Shown here: positions 58,720 through 64,000 of the stretch, piece by piece | Position numbering within the stretch: the first letter of the stretch is position 1 | How the letters are laid out: each line of letters begins with the position of its first letter | DNA from: Amphiura filiformis | Lineage: Eukaryota; Echinodermata; Ophiuroidea; Amphilepidida; Amphiuridae | Direction of reading: 5' to 3' | NCBI RefSeq assembly: GCF_039555335.1 | Contig: NC_092628.1 | Coordinates: forward strand, 72,914,713 to 72,978,712 | DNA length: 64,000 bases | Program-made: the position numbers and the translations under genes | The notes under the pieces: generated by a model | Told to the model about the DNA's origin: nothing | Databases searched by the model: none | What the model saw: only the letters and a program-made list of their open reading frames with translations

Positions 58720-59351
58720 TAGACCACCAACCTCAAAAATAAGTTTACTGGAGCTCTGTCGGCATTGATCATTTTGAGATATGGCGGGTCAACGTTCATA
58801 CAGGGGTTAAAATTCCAACTCCAAATTATTCCTCTTGTCATGGCGATCCAGAAAAAGTATACTTTTACCTATCTGAGACATTCCCTTCTGGACCAGGTGG
58901 TGGCCGCATTGCATTCTCTAAATTCAGTAAATTTTCATCGTCAACCGTGTAATTGAATGGGATTATTTTGAAATTTTAAAACGCTTGAAATATCACAAAC
59001 AAATGGGCCTATGTTAATAAGTAATATATATACAAGCTAAAACCGTTGGGGTTCGATAATGAACCCCACAAAACTAACCAAGTATATTGAAAATGCCATA
59101 CGGCCGGGCGGTTTCACAAGTTGCCGGCTCGATCATGCCATCCACCACCTGTTCTGGACTTAAAGGAAGCAGAAAGGTCAAAGGTCACCATTTGACCCCC
59201 ACAGAGGTCAAAACCTGAAAAATACTTTTCAACAGCATTCGAGCAGTTTGAATGTTGACCTCTGTGTGAACTTTGACCCGCCATATCTCAAAATGCTTAA
59301 TGCTTAATGCTGACAGAGGTCCAGTAAACTTATTTTTGAAGTTGCTGGTCT
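58720..59351. mobile_element. ~630-bp palindromic element, related to 62648-63423
   Basis: Arms begin AGACCACCAACCTCAAAAAT and contain ATTTTGAGATATGGCGGGTC and the mirrored GACCCGCCATATCTCAAAAT. It shares the TACAGGGG and GTCAAAGTT-type words of the element near the right end. Confidence 0.7.
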
Positions 59352-59819
59352 TGAGCAGCAAGCCGGACTATATTCTCAAGACGGTTCATATGATACGTTT
59401 CTGGATAATGCAAACATTCCTGAGTGGTGCAGCGCACTATTTATATAGGGTGTTCCAGGAAACGTGGACCCCAATGAATGTGTTATTTCAAAATGTGTTT
59501 ACTACAATCATTCAGTGTTTCCATGTGTGAAAGGCATGCACGTTGTAGGTATCATGTGCAAAAAACTAGAACTCATTTTGATTAAATAGTTTGAAGATAT
59601 CATAGATAATTATGATCTTGGATATAAATCGGTTGCAGCGTCAATTTTGCAATTTTCTGTGACTTCATGTCACACCAATAAAAACACCATACTGGTATAC
59701 GTGTGCATGGCTAAATAATGTGTCTCTGTTTTCTCCAAAAACCTTAACCAAAAGTAAGATATGGCTCCTAAAGGTTTTTTTACATCAACAATTCAGTATG
59801 TTTTTGAGTTTCATCTGAC

Positions 59820-59851
59820 CAGAGAAGATGAGAATATTCTCATCTTCTCTG
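59820..59851. repeat. 32-bp perfect palindrome
   Basis: The sequence centred on GAGAATATTCTC is an exact palindrome with no loop, inside otherwise unremarkable intergenic DNA (59352-60169). Confidence 0.85.
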
Positions 59852-60169
59852 ATCTGACATACACGGAGTTTTGCGTGTCCTTCAAGGGCGCCGATCTGCA
59901 CCGAGCAACGTTTTGACACGTAATCGGCCAGTCAGATTATCGGTCTGCTGTTATGATTGTCAGATGATTGATTCAGCCAATCAGAACCCCACTTTCGTGT
60001 TTACGCTCTGCATGCTCTCAAAATGTATAAAACAAGTCCGTTCTTCTTTGGCAGAAACTGATTTTTGATACAAAATTGAAAACAAATGATCCATAGATTA
60101 CAAATTCCAAACTTACTCCTACAACCATTTTTACATTCGAAATCATGTTTTATCAAATGATACTTCAAT

Positions 60170-60219
60170 TAATCAATCAATCAATCAATCCCGGCAATCA
60201 ATCAATCTACCAATCAATT
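60170..60219. repeat. AATC microsatellite
   Basis: (AATC)n interrupted once by CCGGC. Confidence 0.8.
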
Positions 60220-60947
60220 AAAAACATTAAAAGCGCCATCTTCATTTCAAAAAGAACTGTTCTGAGGCGCTGTCATGAATAAAAATAAAACTTGTACAAA
60301 TATTTTATACAGAAAACCGTACAAATACGTTTCGAGCATGCAAAATGTTCACAATCTTATTATGTGTAAATGCAGTTCATTAGTTCTGCAATGGAATGCT
60401 CATTTGGATATGCACGACCCATTTCAACTTCAAATTGAATTAAATTGATACTCTTTACCATGGTATTTGTTTGGACTACTCGTATCTTTTGTTTGCGATC
60501 ACTGATTTAACACTACTGTTGAAATTGCGCAAGGGACTAGCCGGGACTTGCTTACAGATTGAATACAATGCCACTCTTTTCAAAGACACTAATCATACAG
60601 GTACGAGTGCAACATATATGGACTGAGAATATAATGTGAATTAGGGTCCAAGTCTTTATCACTGTTCTTTGACAACTATGGTTCAATGCTGAGGTACCGC
60701 GTAAACGTACTAGCACCGGGCGATGTATTCAAAAATATGTTTTAACCTATTGCTGTGGTAGTAATACAAATACAACATGTTTTGAGGGGAAGTAGTCAAA
60801 ACTACTGGTCCCGAGGTGTTGGATGATTTGACTACTTCCCGACACTCGGACGCTAGCGTTATTAACCAATAAGATAAGATAACCTAATAAATATTTATGA
60901 GGCATAATAATTAATCCTGTTACATCATCATTCCTACGACGAATACA

Positions 60948-61033
60948 GCCACACCACCACACACACGCCCACCCCCACCATATAACACACCTCACACACC
61001 CACCTCACCATATAACACACCTTACACCCTCCG
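60948..61033. repeat. CA/CCCA-rich low-complexity tract
   Basis: Imperfect ACACACC and CCACCATATAACACACC words, with one duplication of the latter. Confidence 0.7.
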
Positions 61034-61475
61034 CCACAATATAAACGCTTGTCTATTCAAACGTTTCTTAACATAATAAATAATGCACTCGCTAGTCACT
61101 CACTGGCAATTGTTAAAATCAATGGATAGCTACTTTATTCTTCTTTACAATGACACCACATTTGAAACGATAATCTTTTTCACGGTTGAGTACACGTCTC
61201 GTGAATGTAGTGGGTCACAATCAGAATGTGCCAAGTTGACCATTATTCTGTGCTCAAGGTTACGTGCTTTTAAATTCCACGCCTCACCACAATAAGGCTA
61301 TTGAATATTGTAGTGGTTGTATGTAGTTCGCTCAAGCATATCGATATACCAGTCCCTTGCCTTTGTTGATAAACATTGAGGTCAACTCATCTATAGCGAG
61401 GCTCTAGCGAGACATGACCGTAGATATTCCACACTTGTACCATCATAAATTAACCCCTGGCAATGTACCCACCTA

Positions 61476-61603
61476 CACACACCGTTTATCGCAACCCCCA
61501 CTCACACACACACCCACCCACCCCCACACACCCCAAGTAGGCAAACATACAGCACATTTACATTGCATTGCATTACATTACATTACAATAATAATAATAA
61601 TCG
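61476..61603. repeat. Compound microsatellite: CA/CCCA, CATTA and AAT repeats
   Basis: A CACACCCACC tract is followed by GCATTGCATTACATTACATT and (AAT)n. No gene was recognised around it. Confidence 0.75.
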
Positions 61604-61952
61604 TTGTATACTCAGTATACGCAGTATAATCATACGAAATTACATTTAAAATGTGTTTACATCATAGAACAGTACAAAAAATATAACAAACTGGCAAATA
61701 CAATAGATGACATAAAACCGTAACAAACGGCATGATAATTGAATTTTCAGTAATCTATTGTTCAATAGTTTGCAGGTGACGGACGCTGGTAGCTTCTTAA
61801 TTGCGGTCTGCCTGCAGGAAAGGTCATATCTTTCCTATTTTGAAGGTAAAAGCCCAAGTTCCCAATGTGAGTTTCCATTTGCAATTGCTATCAAATTGCG
61901 ATCTTGGATTGATTAGAGAGTCCCCGAACATAATAGTCCGGTGGCAGACCAA

Positions 61953-62631
61953 CCCAGCAAACACAAAAACGTTTTAAAAACGTTTTAAATAAGTTATATT
62001 TTGGCTTTTGGTTTAGGTAAAAACGTTTTAATAACATTAAAATGTCGGGTTATATAAAGGTCATGATAACGTTTTAAAACGTTTTGTATGAAAACACACT
62101 ACAACAATATTTTGAAATGTTTTCAAAAAATGTCATTGTAAACTATTTTTGCAAACATTTTTGCCAAATATTGTGTCACTACTTAAATAACATTATGTTG
62201 AAATATTTGAACCCAGCAAACACAGAAATGTTCTTAAAATGTTTTTTTTCAAAACCTGTTAATAACATTTAAATGTCGGGTTATATAAAGGTCACGAGAA
62301 CGTTTTTAAAACGTTATTGAACATATTTTGGGCAAATATTTTTCTCAAAATATTTTTTCAACCTCAAAATAACATTCTGTTTAGAAAGTTTTGTATCAAG
62401 TTTTTAAGAATGTTTTTGGAATGTTATTAAAACGTTTTTATACCTTTTATATAACGCGACATTTAAACGTTTTTTGTAAAACATTTTTTTTTTTCTGTGC
62501 AGTAGATTATCAAAAAATGTTTTTTAACGTATGAAAACGTTTTATACTCTTAATATAACCTTTATATAACCCGACATTTAAACGTTATAACCTTTTGCGA
62601 ATGATGTCGAAAACGTTTTGTGTTTGCTGGG
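61953..62631. mobile_element. Compound CCCAGCAAACA-type MITE, copy 2
   Basis: Left ends CCCAGCAAACACA occur at both 61953 and 62212, but only one right end (GTGTTTGCTGGG, to 62631) is present. This implies one copy inserted in or beside another. The interior is full of AACGTTTT and ATGTCGGGTTATAT motifs in both orientations. Confidence 0.75.
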
Positions 62632-62647
62632 AAGGTAGGCAGACCAA

Positions 62648-63423
62648 GGTAGGTTGGTTTTGCCAGTTAAAGTGTTTTTGTGTCTGGAACAAAATCAGAT
62701 TACGAGGGTCAATTCCAAATATCCAAGGTCAAAGTTTATACAGGGGTCAAAATTAAAAACCTGTCCAATTGTGTCCAAACACATGTCAATTTATTCCTTT
62801 TGTCATAAGGAAAGGATTCAGAAAATATATAGTTTCACATATCTAGGACTTATGGTTGTGGAGTTAAAATTTAAAAATGCTCCAATTTTGGTGAAGATGG
62901 TCTCAAATGGGTCTTCAACAACTCGAATAAAGAATAGTTTGAACAACCTAGAATGACTTGTTACTTAGGTAACACATCAAAATAGGCCAGTCAATAAAGT
63001 CCTACTGATGTTGACCAACTGGTACTACTTCTCTGAATGGTTACCTAGGTAACGAGTCATTACAGTTGCTTATAATCATTTATAATTCTTTATTCGATTG
63101 AGATAACAGTGCTAGCAATTTGAGACCATTTTCATCGAAATTGGAGCATTTTATCTCTTTCAGTCCCTGTGCCTCTTCAAAGTTAACCTTTGACCTCTTG
63201 GCTTATATATAACTCCGAAACGATAAGTCGGAGGTGGGTCAAACTATACTTTTTCTGCATCCTTAGGATCAGAGAAACATTTTGGTATGTTTTAATTTGC
63301 ACAATTTTGAATTTTGACCCCTGTATAAACTTGAATTGCCCAGTGGTGACAATTCTACATCCCCATTTTGTACCACCTATAGATTAATGATCAGCAAAGT
63401 AAACTGGCAAAACCATCTAACCA
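62648..63423. mobile_element. ~775-bp palindromic element
   Basis: The ends pair TTGGTTTTGCCAGTT with AACTGGCAAAACCATC. Internal pairs include CAAAGTTTATACAGGGGTCA with its near complement and TACTTAGGTAAC/GTTACCTAGGTA near the centre. Confidence 0.7.
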
Positions 63424-63464
63424 AATAAAACAATAGTTTGCAGCCGGACTATAAGTGGAGGATC

Positions 63465-63695
63465 TTTTCATCATTAAATTTTGCAGCTTGTTGCCAGGCC
63501 CACGCTTTGATTTCTTTGATGCAGTTCTGTAGACGTCTGATGGCACATCAATCGTCTAGGTTAAAGCGTCAGTACATCTGGGTGTCATCGGTATGATCTT
63601 CATCATCAACGATATCACTATGCAGAGGTACAGCGTACCAGCTACAAATTGGGGCTCCGCCATCGCAGCACTAATTCTCGAGTGACACCGCAGAG
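63465..63695 (-). pseudogene. Degenerate reverse transcriptase relic (CR1/L2/Jockey-like)
   Basis: The minus strand reads GVTRELVLRW in the position of the usual GVPQGSVLGP block, then TDDTQMY in the position of the catalytic YADD box, and LQNCIKEIKAW with NDEKILHL after it. Stop codons interrupt it. It is an old fragment and the element probably continued past what is readable here. Confidence 0.65.
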
Positions 63696-64000
63696 GAGTG
63701 AATGCTTCATAGAAGCAGCATCACCGATTAAAGCCATATTATAACATTTCTTTAAAAATAGATTAGTATTCATTTTCAATAAAATGTTAGCATTTATTGT
63801 CAGATATGTCCCCTTTTAATTTTGAGCCAAACAAGTGAGGTAAAGCAAAGAAAATTGGAATTTACTACTAGCGCCAATGCATTTTACTTCGGCGGTTGTA
63901 ATATGGTACGATCCTGTGGCGTGTCTGTGTGTGTCCCGCACGCCGTGTACGTAGGGGTGTGTTGACATCGCATACGCGTTCGACTAACATTTCTATCGTA

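Overview
The window is animal nuclear DNA: AT-rich, gene-poor, with short GT-AG exons and large introns full of hairpin-forming miniature transposons (MITEs), tRNA-derived SINEs and decayed non-LTR retrotransposons. The repeat types and a Brambleberry-type gene suggest a marine invertebrate deuterostome, perhaps an echinoderm. That placement is inference, because no ribosomal or mitochondrial marker is present.

Layout. About 3.3-3.6 kb (- strand) holds the first coding exon of a Brambleberry/KAR5-type nuclear-fusion gene; the rest lies off the left edge. From 6.0 to 16.4 kb (+) is a complete 11-exon gene for a class I (iron-sulfur) fumarate hydratase of 569 residues with a mitochondrial-type leader. 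From 16.4 to 22.3 kb there are no genes, only palindromic repeats and a SINE. From 22.6 to 43.0 kb (-) six exons join in phase into one 2155-residue reading frame: a seven-helix class A-like G-protein-coupled receptor followed by a cytoplasmic tail of about 1,815 residues, most of it in one 4.9 kb exon. Its introns contain a nested SINE/MITE/LINE insertion, a 63-bp minisatellite, another SINE and several MITEs. From 43 to 51.3 kb is repeat-rich and gene-free. From 51.3 to 54.1 kb (+) is a five-exon gene for a small secreted protein with thrombospondin type 3 calcium-binding repeats and an unassigned C-terminal domain. From 54.2 to 64 kb there are only repeats, including a LINE relic at the right end.

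The four genes do not form an evident pathway; they are separate neighbours with their own promoters. The strongest leads are the giant-tailed receptor with non-canonical switch residues, the iron-sulfur fumarase in an intron-rich animal locus, and the nested retroelement structure in the receptor gene. Splice sites were chosen by eye from GT-AG signals, phase and homology, so exon edges, especially the 43-nt receptor exon, need transcript support.
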